Of a stretch of 64,000 nt of DNA, positions 13,501 through 26,960 are shown one piece after another. A program made the translations under genes and the position numbers. Location of the stretch: positions 17,520 to 81,519 of the forward strand of contig NW_019776034.1 of NCBI RefSeq assembly GCF_001039355.2, in the 5' to 3' direction. The notes under the pieces are model-generated. The model was given only the letters and a program-made list of their open reading frames with translations, had not been told where the DNA came from and did not search any database. The DNA is from Lingula anatina. Taxonomy: Eukaryota; Brachiopoda; Lingulata; Lingulida; Lingulidae. The stretch's first letter is position 1, and each line of letters opens with the position of its first letter.

Positions 13501-16500
13501 TGAGCAAAAATGGAGGTTTTGGAGACCCAGGTGTGTTCAGCCATGACTTAAACAAAGGAAAATGTTATTTATTATAAGAAATGATCTCAGTATAATTCAA
13601 AATGTCTTATTGATCTCATTACATTTTGTTGTATGTTTATTCATTAATTATGTGTTTCTGATGGATATGTTATGTTGATTGAAAAATGTCTAAGATATAA
13701 ATAGATTTGTAGTCTGCAAAGAATCAGTTTTCTTTATGACATTTTAGCCGTCTTCAATATTTTTGTAAGACCATGGTGTAAAATACTTAATAATTTTTCT
13801 GTGTAGATAAAGAAGTAGGGCGTCCCTCCAGTGCAGACAGCCATACTTCCAGCCAATCACGAAGTTCTTCTAGAACCGATGTCAGCGGAACCAAGAAGAT
13901 GAAAAAGAGAAGCAGACGACAAGCTAAGATTAAAGAGGAATTGCAGAAAATTGAAGACAGAGCATCTGCCAAAAAGGACCAACCTCACAAGTAAATAAAT
14001 TTAATTGATTGAAGTGCATTGTTTTACAAATAGAAATATGTTCAAACCATTATCTGGGACTTTTGACACTTTATCTGATTTAATTTATACACAATTTTGT
14101 CTTTGCATCCATTTCTTAATAAACAGCCAGTTTAATTTCATCATTTAGGGATCAAAAACAATATTACATGCAGAAAAATCCAGGCAAATTCACAATCTTC
14201 CTTGGCAAACTGTTTGCCTTTGCCTTCACTTGGGCGTTTGGTGGAAGTCTGCAAAGGTTTGATGAGATGGACGACGACATTGCTGTGACCAAGAAGGAAG
14301 GAGACAAGGACAAGCCTGATATCAATATCTGTTATGAATTTGATGGATTTGTCAGGGATCTTTTGGAGGTCGAACCACCTCTTGGTAAGTGTTAATAGTT
14401 AACAGGGTAACATTTAAACATCTGATATAGGGCAATAATAATTAATGCTATAAATGATAAGTTTGAACAAATTTGGGAATATTGTTGAGAGAAAGCTCTT
14501 TTCTTTTAATGAGAGGAATTTTGAATAGCCTTCAATTTTTTATCTTTGTTTTGTTGTTAGACTAATTTTTGAGTAATAATTCAAACATTGCAGAATCTGA
14601 AGAGTAGGTAAGAAAAAAAAATCAATTATCCTAATTTAAAAAAGTATACCTAGTCCAACAGACTTAAGTATTTATTTACATTTTGCTCTTGACAATGAAT
14701 ACCACAATTATTACTGTATATCTTGCCCAGGTGTACGTCTGCCGTCCGGCCACAAGACGATGTTCAGCTATTTCCTGGACATGGAGTCTGGAAACTTTGT
14801 ACCTTGGGATGTGCTTGTACCAAAGACAAACTCCCTGATTGAGAAAGGCGCTGTGATTACAATAGGGGACACCATGGGTCTGTCCACGGGGCACGCCAAA
14901 CCAGGAGAGGGTCGTCTGGAGAACGAGATTGTCACCACAGTGGATACTGTGAGATATTCCTTCCTGACAGGACTGTTGTTGTTGAATGGTCACCCAGTTC
15001 TGCTCACAGGTGAGAAATTATTTAGGCACATGAACAATATTAAATAAATTAATAAAGGGAAAACTATTTTACTAATTATTCTCAAGCCAGGCAGACTTTA
15101 AATACAACGAATGGTTTTAAGAAAATAACTTGCTGTTTGAAGTTAAGTACCATCATGACAAATAATGTTTTTCATCATGATCATTACAGGTGAATCTGGT
15201 GTTGGCAAGTCTGCCATCATAAAGCACATGTTGAAGGAAATGTCCAAGGACAATGGGACAACTACAAAAAATGGAACTATTTTGGGAAATGTGCTAAATT
15301 TCTCTGACAAGAACCAGTCGCTATTAGAAAACATCAGCAGCTTGACAAAGTTTGCCATGGAGGAAGGTAAGACACTGAAAGTTTCTGTAGACTGTTTCAT
15401 ACAGGTGTCTTTTGTGCATTGTTTTTTATATCATAAATTTCTAGGTTTTTACAAAGGATATATTGATGCAATTTTATACCTGTGTACTGATTAGTAATGG
15501 GTTCTGACATGTTCTTTCATAAAACTTTAATTCCATTTTCTTTAACATATTTATAGTGTTTTGTGTTTATTTTGAACTAAATTAGATCTTAATGTAATTT
15601 TTTTATTTTATAATTTCTATTTGAACTCAATTATATGTAAAACTCAACATTTTAGTTGAAATCAATTAAATTAATTATAATTTTAAAAAATTATTTCAGA
15701 CATAGACACAGAGAAGAATCTAGATCTCCTGATGGGAACCAACAAACCCAAGCAGAACACAGGTATCTCCACCAGTCTGCTACAGTTTAGCGCACAGACG
15801 ACTTCCGCCAGGACCCAGCTCTCCATTATACACAGGCTGATCAAGAAGGGCAAGGATACGCTGGGAGGACCCAAGGGGAAAAAGGTTTGGGAGGCTTCCT
15901 ATTGGTCTGTTAGATTGGAAAATGGATGGTTTGATTAGTTTTTATAAGGAAGAAAAAGAGTATAATTCACTGAATTCGATTAATTTTACATGTAGGTAGT
16001 AACTGTAACTACACTTATGGTATTGTAACTTTGACATTATAAACTATGTAACATGCTTCTTTATGGTGGCACAACTAGTATTTGATAATGGCAAACACAT
16101 GATAATCATAATCGTGATTGAGGAGGTAAACTTGAATCAGATATCACTGAATGTCAAAGTCTGTTGAGCAAGCACCATGGTGTAGTGATTTGAAAGTCAA
16201 ATGTTGGCAGGCATCAGAGTGCAGCTCAGGGTAGAAAGATATTCTTTTGATGTTTTGTTAATTTTCATCTCACATTCCAGGTATTGGTGTTTGTTGATGA
16301 CTTCAACATGCCAGCCCCTGAGGAATATGGAGCTCAGCCTCCACTGGAACTTCTCAGACAGTTTCTGGATCTGGGCGGCTTCTTTGACACTAGGAGAATG
16401 TTGTGGAAGGTATGACTTTATCCATGTATAACGATTTGAATCTCATAAAAAGGTTCCTATTGAGAGGTAAAAAAAAGTTTAATTAGATTAATTTAATTAG

Positions 16501-19500
16501 AATTACTAAACATGTCACTGATGTCAGATATAATTCATAAAGATATTAAAGAAAATGCCAGGTGCCTGTTTATTTCAGGTGCCTGTTTTGTTAGCATTAT
16601 ATTAACAATTACATGTAAAAAATGGTTTGATTTCAGACAACTGTAATTATACCCACACAAAAATCAGCAATTTTTTATTAATATTTTTCATTAACTACCT
16701 TTTGACTTATTTGTTATAACATCATGGTTAAAGATAAGTTTCTGTGGCAATATAGCAGGTGTCTTGATTGGGGTGTGTGTGATAAAATATTAAAATGAAG
16801 ATATATTTCAGGACATCATGGATGTGACCCTTGTGGGGGCGTGTGGACCCGTGGGTGGAGGCAGAAACCCTGTCAGCCCCAGACTTCTCAAACACTTCTG
16901 GTAGGGAAATATCACAGCTTCAGTTTTCAGTTTTTGTTTTGCAAAGCCATACATCTGATTTACATAAAAATCAAGTGAAAAAGATTTTTCAGTGTCTCTT
17001 GTGTTAATATTGTAGAAAAAAGTCTAAAGAGACTTAACATCATGCTTTACAAACAAAAACATGTTAAGTCTGGTTAGAGTAGTTTTTTCTTTTACCATAC
17101 ATGTTTTTGTCTTGACAAACCCGAGGTGCATGATTGAAATGCCCTCAGAAAGATTTAATTAATTGGTTGATTAATTTATTCATTTATCATTACAGTATGC
17201 TAGCAGTGCCCCAGCCCTCCACCCGGTCTCTTCAGCATATCTACCAGGTCCAGCTGGGCAGGTACTTCCAAGATGGCGACTTCATGCCGGAGGTGAAGGA
17301 GTCGCTATTCTCTCTGGTGTCAGCTAGTATAGCAATGTACTACAAGATGTGTATGAATATGCTGCCCACTCCGGCCAAGTCACATTATACTTTTAATATC
17401 AGGGATCTCACAGATGTAAGTATTGGGGATGAGAGGGTTTGATTGTGTACAGGAGAATAACTGAAACTTTGATGAGTAATGTGCATGAGTTGCTTTGTCA
17501 GTTTATGTATTGCCAAATGCTCAAGGCGTATCCTAATTTTGCTATGTAGACGCCTTAGAGCAAAAGATAAGCCTAAAATAGTTATATTAGTGTGATATTT
17601 CCCTGTCCTCTAGGTAATCACGGGTCTGTTACAAGAACACCAGCAGGTGATAGTAATATAAGTGTGATATATCCCTGTCCTCTAGGTAATCACGGGTCTG
17701 TTACAAGCACACCAGCAGGTGATAGTCAACAAGGAGAACTGTGCCCAGTTGTTCTCACACGAGGCCACCAGGGTGTTCCACGACAGGCTAGTAGACAGTG
17801 CAGACAGGGCGGCCTTCTTCAGCTTCCTGTCTGAAACACTGCATGATTACTTCAAGGTGAGAGAGCAGATGATATGACACAATGGCTGACAACAACTTAG
17901 ATTATTATTTATTGAATATAGACATACTGATAAACACTGATTAGCTGGAATTATTTTTTCAGTTGGGGAAAAATTGAAGTTCCTTTGGGTAGATTAAAAA
18001 AAAAAAGAAACTTCTATGAAGTATTTTATTTTGTGATTGATCAATTTAATAGAGACCTTTCTCAATATATTCCTTTTCATAACTGATCACATGTATTGAG
18101 TGAATAATAGATACTTTTCTTTGAATATTTTAGTCTTTTTTTTGGAGGGGGGAAATCAATCAATACGATTTAAACTATTCTCAATGATTTGCTTTCATCA
18201 ATAATCAAATAATTTTCTTTTTTTTTCTTTCGTCTCCAGGTTCAGTGGGAGGCAGAGTCACTAATGCACACACCGGTGCTTTTTGGCGACTTTTCTCACA
18301 TGGACGATGCAACAACAGGAAAGATATATCGTCCAATCACAGACACTGTTAAGTTATGCAGAACGCTGGAAGAGCATTTCATGACACAGCAGAACATCGG
18401 CAATGTACAGGTACAGCTTTTACTAAGTGGATGTTGAGGTGTTGACTTAAGATATCATCTGTGTTTAGGATTCCTGAAATTTGTGAACAATTTTACCAAA
18501 ATAAAAGATCTCAGAGACAATATTAAGAATTCTTAAAAATAAACACATTTTTATCAACCAGTATTGGATAGTTTTATGTTTATGTTAAATATTCCTTATG
18601 ATTGTGGTGTTATTTCTCCAGGCATCCCAGATTGTGTTTTTCAAAGAGGCTGTGGAGCACATCACGCGGGCGGCCAGGGTGTTTAGACAGCCAGGCGGAC
18701 ACATGCTGCTGGTGAGGAACTTTTTGTTTGTGATTCATTTTGACTGTTCTCCAGTTCTACTGTATACAGTATTATCAATTAGCTAGAATATGATAGACAA
18801 CCCAGTGCTAGTTCCTGTTATGGGAAATATTGAAAAAATTATGACAATGGAGAAAAAAGCCATATTGCATGGAGTATATTCTTAGTTTTAAACTGTATAC
18901 AGGGGGGTCCATAAGATACCAATTAGCTAGCATAAAATAGGCAACATATACTCTTATGCCAGTTCCTATTATGGTAAATGTTGAGAATTTTATGACATTT
19001 GGAAAAGAAAAGAAAATTATTTTGAGTGGAGTATGATTTTAGATTTGATTAAACTACATATATTGTATGGACAGTAAAAATAACTGGTAGGAACTGACTG
19101 TGTTCTACTGCACTGATTGTGGTAGGTGTGACAGCTGTCCTCTCTAACACAATTTATCCCTCTTTTCTCACATTTTACCCTGAAAAATACAGTCTTCTAT
19201 CTAGATAACCAGTATCCCAACCCAGCATCTGAAAAGAATTCCCTTACATTAATTTAGAGTTTATAAAGTAAATTTGGATCATATTTCAGGTGACACATAA
19301 GATTGTCTATTTTTTTCAACAGTCTGTGTGTTAATTATATTTCAGGTTGGTATAGATGGGACAGGCAAGTCCACCACTGTACAGCTGTCTGCCCATATTG
19401 CCGGCTGTGAACTGTTCAAGTTAACACTGACCAGGGGGTACAACATGCAGGACTTCAGGGATGACCTCAAGGCGGTCTACAAACTGGCCGGCGTCCAGGG

Positions 19501-22500
19501 ACACAATACTGTCTTCTTGTTAACTGACAGTGATATTGTTAAGGTGCAAAGAGTGGGGTTTATGGAGTCTGAAATCAGTATTATCATATATTACTTCATT
19601 AAAAAAACATAAAAAAAGAGATAATTTAGTAAATAAATTGATATAACATTAAAAGAAACCATGATTTTATCCTGTTTTGTTTGAAAATATTATTATTTGA
19701 ATATTAGAATGTTAATATTACTAGTAAGTCTGAAGGATACAGAGAGTGTCTATGCTTATAAATTGCTAAAGAGTTTACAGTAAACTTTTTCTATATATCT
19801 CCATTTAAAATTCTACAGGAGAGTTTTCTAGAAGACATCAACTGTATCCTGAACTCAGGGGAGGTTCCTGATCTGTTTGACAACGAGGAGTTGGATGGAA
19901 TCGTGATGGAGCTGAAGGCCGCGGCCACCGAGGCAGACGTACCTGACACCAGAGTTGCAGTCTATCAGTTCTTTATACAGGTAGACTGCTGGCGGGAAAT
20001 TACCAGAGTTTCTAAACTATTTGTTTTTAAAATTTTTAAAGCTGTCATTCATTCATTAGGTCATTTTACTAATGCATTTATCCTTTTTTCGTGGTGTATT
20101 AATTATTCAAGATCATTGCAGAATTTTTAGTGAAGAATTTTTAGTGTAGTTTTTGGTTTTGTATCAAAATGTTAAGGAGAAAAAAAAGAAACCTTGCCTT
20201 TGTATGATGTCAAGTGTACAGAAACAATAATTTATTAAGCAGGTAAACAATATTTCAATGAAAACGTCTACTTTCAGAGAGTGAGAAGGAACCTCCATAT
20301 AGTGTTAACAATGAGCCCTGCTGGAAATAAGTTCCGCCACCGCTGTCGTATGAACCCATCGCTGATCAACTGCTGCACCATCGACTGGTACGATGAGTGG
20401 AACGAGGAGGCCATGTTGAGTGTGGCCTCAGTTTACTTCTCTAACTCTGATTTTGTTGCGGAGTCAGGACAGACCATAAACGTGAGTAGAATTGGTGACT
20501 TAAGGGGGTTATTATTCAGAAAGTCTTACACAGATGTGGTTATCTGTTAATAGTTCTTCATGCTCATTTAGAATTAATTCATTACTACATGTATTTCAGC
20601 TACATTGTATATATATATATCCACTTCATAAAGATATACTATCACAAAACATACAAAAGTTATAGAGACAAGTTATGGTATTTGCATTTGTTTTACACAT
20701 AATGTTGTAATAGTAATATTTAATAAGGTCTGATATTGACTGGATTTTTATGGCAGAATTCCATTAAAAGAAACATTCTTAAGCTTTTGTACTCTTTTTG
20801 CCTTAGTATATGTGTATTTATTTTTTGGTAAAATGTTGCTAAATGTTAATGTAAATGTTGCATTTGAAATGAAGTCTGTAATATGCTTACCCACTATACG
20901 CAGTGCATGTAGTTTTTCTATCATCCATGTTGTCTTTGCCTTCTCTCTGTCAGTATGAACAAAATGAACAACTGGAGGTATGTAAGTTTGGTGCACTTTG
21001 CTTTACACATAGTCCATTTGCTTTGGATTGTTTTGTTTGCCCATTCACATGCATCTTTGCACCATTACAAGTGATTGAAAAGAAAGGGATTTTGTTAAAG
21101 GTGTCATGTGACTTTATTATTTTATGGTGGAGGTAAAGTAGAATTGAAAGACATCTTGCATTTTAGAGCATCATGCTTGGTTTGTTGTGTTTTTATTTTT
21201 CATGAGCACTTTTTTTGTTTGTTTTCCTTTTATTTTTTGAAAACAAATGAAACTTTTTACATTTTACATGAATGGTAATTGTTGCAATTTGCTTATTATC
21301 ACATTTTGGAAGTTACGTAACTTAGGCATTGAAATTTTGCATCATTTGATTTTTTTAAAACAATTTTAAGACTTGTTTTATATGTGAAAATTCAGTTCCC
21401 AATGTAGTTAAGTTTCTAAGCACTCATGACTGTATCTACAAGTAGTTCAATGTGATAGTATATTGACAATGTATGGATTGGCAACACTGTGTTCAGATTG
21501 TAGATATGCACCTATACATGTATGTATGTGTATCACTGATAGCATTGCAAATAATGGAGCACCATTTTGAAGCCCTTATTTTGCCCAGATTTTAAATCAA
21601 GGATCAGATGGAACTACCATAAAATTATGTCACAAACTGGTATTCATGTTTTTTTCTGAATGTTGTTTGTCATACATACCTTCTTTCCATTTCTGAGTCC
21701 GTTTTATGTTAGTTTTTTTTTTTTTTTTTGTCAAATTCCATACCTTTCTTCAACTGTCTGTTTGCTTTGTATGTGTAAACATTTTCTCTGTACAGCACTG
21801 AAGATGCTAAATTTTTTTGTATGTGTATTAATACATTACATAAGACATTATTAATCTCAGTCTGCGAAAAACCTTAAGCTTCCAATGACTTCTTACAGAA
21901 AGAAACCATGGATCCTGCTGGACATTAGAATATGTTTTTTTTTTTTCACTGTTGGTGTTCATCTACTCTCTGTCTTTCATATTATGCAGTCTGTTTGTGT
22001 TCATCGTCCCACACTGTCTTATGCTCACTATCTGTGCTGTAATCCAGGATCTGAAGCTACGAGTGGCCCAGGTCTGCGTTAACATCCACAACAGTGTCAG
22101 TGCTGCCACCTTGCGATTCTGGGAGGAAATGAGGCGCAAGTACTACACCACCCCCAGCAGCTATATGGAGCTGATCAGGGTCTACTCCATGATGCTCAGG
22201 GGGAACAAGAAGGAATTCATGGACAACAGGTGATTTCTGACAGTCTTTAACAGAATTTGATGTACCTAATTGCTGTTCACTGCTATATTTTTTGTACAAA
22301 CATATTTACTATGTGATATTTTAATAATTCTACAATATACTGTTGAACTTTTAGAAAATGAGAGAAACTTAAGGTACTACATGTAGGATAAAGATAAAAA
22401 AGAGAGAGAATATAAGTTGACTCGGCATTAAGACCGCACCTAGCTTATGATTATGAAATACTGGATACGTATGTATAATAATGGTACATTTCTATATATA

Positions 22501-22613
22501 TAATTTTGGTGCTATTCATCTATGTATTTTATTATTATTATTATCATCATTATTATTGTTGCTATTATATCTCTGTACATTTTCACCAGCTCAGTCTGGT
22601 GCAGAAAGTATGA

Positions 22614-22644
<31 letters not shown>

Positions 22645-25600
22645 ATGTAATTGAATGTAGTATATGATTTCTGCATAAGCTTAGAGATTTTGAAGCTTAG
22701 AAATCCTTTGATTAAGAGTTGAAACACATTTAGAATTTATTTATCAAATAAAACCTAGGGACCGTCTGCTGGTTGGTTTATCCAAGCTTTCAGAGGCCAA
22801 CTCACTTGTGGGCACTATGCAGGAGGAGCTGGTGACACTGGGGCCTAAAATTGAAGAGAAAGCTAAGGTAACGGTATTCGTATAATTAGAGGGAATGTTT
22901 TTAATATAGTGTATTTATTTATTTATTTATTTATTTATTTATTTCAAAGAAATATACATAAAACACACATAAAGAAAAACTTAGATTAAAGGCACAGATT
23001 GAGCTCGTGTTACGGTATTTATAATTAGCAGTTTATGCATTATTTTAAAATTACACATATAACTGAGAATATTCACAATTAAATGTTTTGGTGAAAGATA
23101 TGAGTTTTTATTTTTTATAACTGTTATTTTATGACTTTGTTGTTGTTGTTATAGGACACAGAGTTGTTACTACAGCAGCTTGAGAAGGACCAGGAGGCCG
23201 TCGACCAGGTCAGGGAGATTGTGGAGCAGGAAGAGAGCGTCATGAAGAAAGAGACGCAGATTGTGCAGGATTACGCTGATGTAAGAGAGCTTGTTATTTA
23301 TATATGAGGAGGAAATATTTAGCTCTGTGTGTTGCTTGAAGCATAGCAGGAGTACTTAGAGTATCTGAAGCAAAGAATTTAGGAAAGCAAGTCAGTGGTC
23401 CATTAAATCATTTACATGTATAATTGTCTTGTCAAATAACGAGCATGTTCTCTTAAACCACAGCCTTTTTTCTCTTTAGGAATGTCAGCAAGACCTGAAC
23501 TCTGTGATCCCGGCCCTGCAGACAGCCATCGGCTCCCTGGACTCCTTGGACAAATCAGACGTTGCTGAGATCCGTGTGTACACCAACCCTCCCGAGCTGG
23601 TCATGACTGTCATGGCGTCCGTGTGCGTGTTACTGCAGCAGAAACCAGACTGGGCCACAGCTAAACAGGTGCTTGGGGATGCGGGATTTCTCAAGAGGCT
23701 GGTCCAGTTTGATAAGAATAATCTACCTGATAAGGTATATTATGATATTTTACTCCTTTTTATGTGGGATTTTTATCTGTTACAAAGAACATTGTTTTTA
23801 AGATGAAAAATGTAATCCTTTTATATTAGATTCTTGTGATGGTTTTATTAGTAACTGGCTTGTATTTGGGAATTTTAATTTGGGAATTAATACCTGTTAA
23901 AGATATTGTGCAACATTTCACTTGTTCTTTATTTGCATTTTTTAAAAAAATTCTTTCGACATTTAATTGACAGCAGTGATTTAAGCCAAAACAGGAAAAA
24001 TGAAAATATAAACTTGTTATTTATCTGTTTTCACACAACACTATATATTGTAGGTTTATAACAAACTAAAGAAGTACACAAAGCATGCAGACTTCACCCC
24101 AGACAAGGTGGGCACAGTGTCAGTGGCCTGTAAGTCCATGTGTGAGTGGGTGCTGGCCCTGGAGAGGTATAATGAAGTGTATAAGGTGAGGTCAACAGGT
24201 GCTTCCAGGTCTATAGATTTGATGTTGATATATCATCTGAAATATCTTCTCATTCGGGCGTGTTTTGAAAAAACTGACAGAGAAATACATGAGGTTGTGT
24301 TAATAGAGTTGATGTGTTTTTAAATTCTGGAAAGCTTCTGTTTCTTCAGCTGTTGCTATTAATAGAAATTTGATTAAACAACCATGAATAAAAAGCCAGA
24401 ATTTCTGTTTTCTTCAGAAGAAGGAAGTGAGTGGCAATCATGCACCTGGTGGTGTTATCAGTACTATTGGTCTGTTGCTTAATTTCTCTGTTTTTATCTA
24501 TTTTTTCCTCGTGTTTCAGATGGTCAAACCTAAGCAGAGGAGGGTAGAAGAGGCCAAAGAAGCATTGCATCTGGCACAGAAGAATTTAGCACAGAAACAG
24601 TCTAGCTTATCAAAGGTAAGAAATTGTTTGACTCATAGGAGTGAGTGCTTTTAGCAAAAGATAGAAGTAGAGTTATATCAAAGGTCCTTAAATTTAGAGA
24701 AATATATTAAATCATGAATTTATGCTGAGTATTGCCTAGATTAACTAAAATGATGAATAGTCTTACGTCAAAGTCCTGCAAAGCAGTTCAATACTATACG
24801 AAGAAAACAAATCTTCAAATCTTCAACCATGAAGAATATATATTATGACTGTCCAGGGTGCTGATGTCTGTATCCACTTTGTTGATTGATGTCTCGCACA
24901 TCTTTCTGTTCTCATTCCCCAGTTTTAAATTTACTTAAATTTATATCCATCACTTTCTTCATTCATCTTGATAACCTCTGTAACTGATCAGTTTACTGTC
25001 ATTTAGTTTTTAAACTTATTTCTCATGTTTCAAACTCTCCACTCCTGGTTACCACACAATAGTAATGCTATGATTACCAAAAATATCTTATAAAATTACT
25101 ATTTGCGTAGATTCAAGACCACCTAAAGCTGCTCCAGCAGCAGTACCAGGACAGCGTGAACCAGAGAGAGTCTCTGAAGGAGAGAAAGAAGACCACAGCC
25201 CTCAGGATACAGAGGGCTTCTGTGCTCATCTCCGCCCTGGCAGACGAGAAGGTAAAAACACTGTGACAGCATCTTAAACTTTGTTATAACTCATAATGCT
25301 AACACAATACTGAAACCCTTCAAAACATTTTTATATTGTCTTAAACTTTGTTATAACTGTAGAAGCTCAGTAAAAGTAGTAAATATATGCATGATTAAAT
25401 ATGCTATATAAGGCAATTACTTTTCTCTGACTGTTTAGTTAGGATAGGATAATATATCTATATGTGCACACTCTTCAAAGGTTCGAGAATTGAGACTGTT
25501 GGGTAATTGTTGGGGTTACCTAGGACACTTCTCCAGATACAGTTTCAGAATGACGATCTACTTAGTACCCATTGAAGTGTGTTATTATCATTACATTTTT

Positions 25601-26892
25601 TCTTTTCTTTTTTTTTTTTTTTTTTTTTTGGTCATTGATGATAAAATTTTCTGTTCCAGGTGAGGTGGGCGGAGTCAGTGAAGGTCCTGGATTTCAAGCT
25701 CCAAGGTCTGGTAGGTGACACCCTGGTGTCCGCGGCTGCCGTGGCATACCTGGGGGCCTTCACAGCCAAATACAGGAGGGAGCTGATACTGAAATGGGAG
25801 GAACGATGCAGGGCGGCAGAAATACCGATTTCTGAGGAATATGAGCTGGTCAAGATTATTGCTGATGCCAACCAGGTTTGTTTGCACACAAAAATGGTGT
25901 TACTTTTTTTTTTCGTTTTTTAAATTATGCTATAAATATAAATGACATTGTGGGAAGTCCACCTATTAGCTTTTTATTTATTTTATGATATTAATTTTTA
26001 ATAGAATTTCTGTTGAATGATAATTGTAATTCAGATTACTTTGAAATCAAAAAGGCCTTCACAGTTCAATAATAAGAAGTGTATGCTGGACATAGAACAA
26101 AATGTTGAAAAATTAGTCACACTTGTCTCCAGGCATTTATAAATAAATGGTTTAACTGTAATGGTTGATTTTACTATTGATATTCAGGTCCTTCAGTGGC
26201 AAAATGAAGGTCTCCCAACAGACACATTGTCCACAGAGAATGCCATCTTTGTGAAGAAGGGGAGAAAGTGGCCTCTGCTCATTGACCCCCAGGGGCAGGC
26301 TAGCAAGTGAGTTAACTTCATGTCTTAATTACAAGGTGAAATGGTGAAGTTAAAGAAATACTGTGAAAATATTTGACTTTGATTCTTTACTTCAGAAAAA
26401 TTTTGACTGATGAAAGATATTCATTTATATTGAGATATCCTTGGGAAATAAGTTATAAAACTATTTATTAATTAAGTACTCCCTCAAGATCTTGCTTTTT
26501 TAAACAAACTTTGAAATNTTTCCAGGTGGATTGCTGAGATGGAGGGCACTAAGCTGAAGATAGTCCAGGCTTCGGACCCTAACTACATGAGGACTATGGA
26601 GAGAGCCATCAGAGTGGGAGAACCTGTCCTGTTACAGGTAAGAGATATCAGAGCGGGAGAACCTGTCCTGTTACAGGTAAGAGATATCATAGTGGGAGAA
26701 CCTGTCCTGTTACAGGTAAGAGATATCAGAGTGGGAGAACCTGTTTTGTTACAGGTAAGAGAGAGAGTGGGAGAACCTGTCCTGTTACAGGTAAGAGATA
26801 TCAGAGTGGGAGAACCTGTCCTGTTACAGGTAAGAGAGAGAGTGGGAGAACCTGTCCTGTTACAGGTAAGAGAGAGAGTGGGAGAACCTGTC

Positions 26893-26960
<68 letters not shown>

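Noticed and set aside
21066-21100. Possible second microexon in dynein intron after 20977
   Set aside because: The AG/GT-bounded stretch is 29 nt, which would break the phase between exons 25 and 27.
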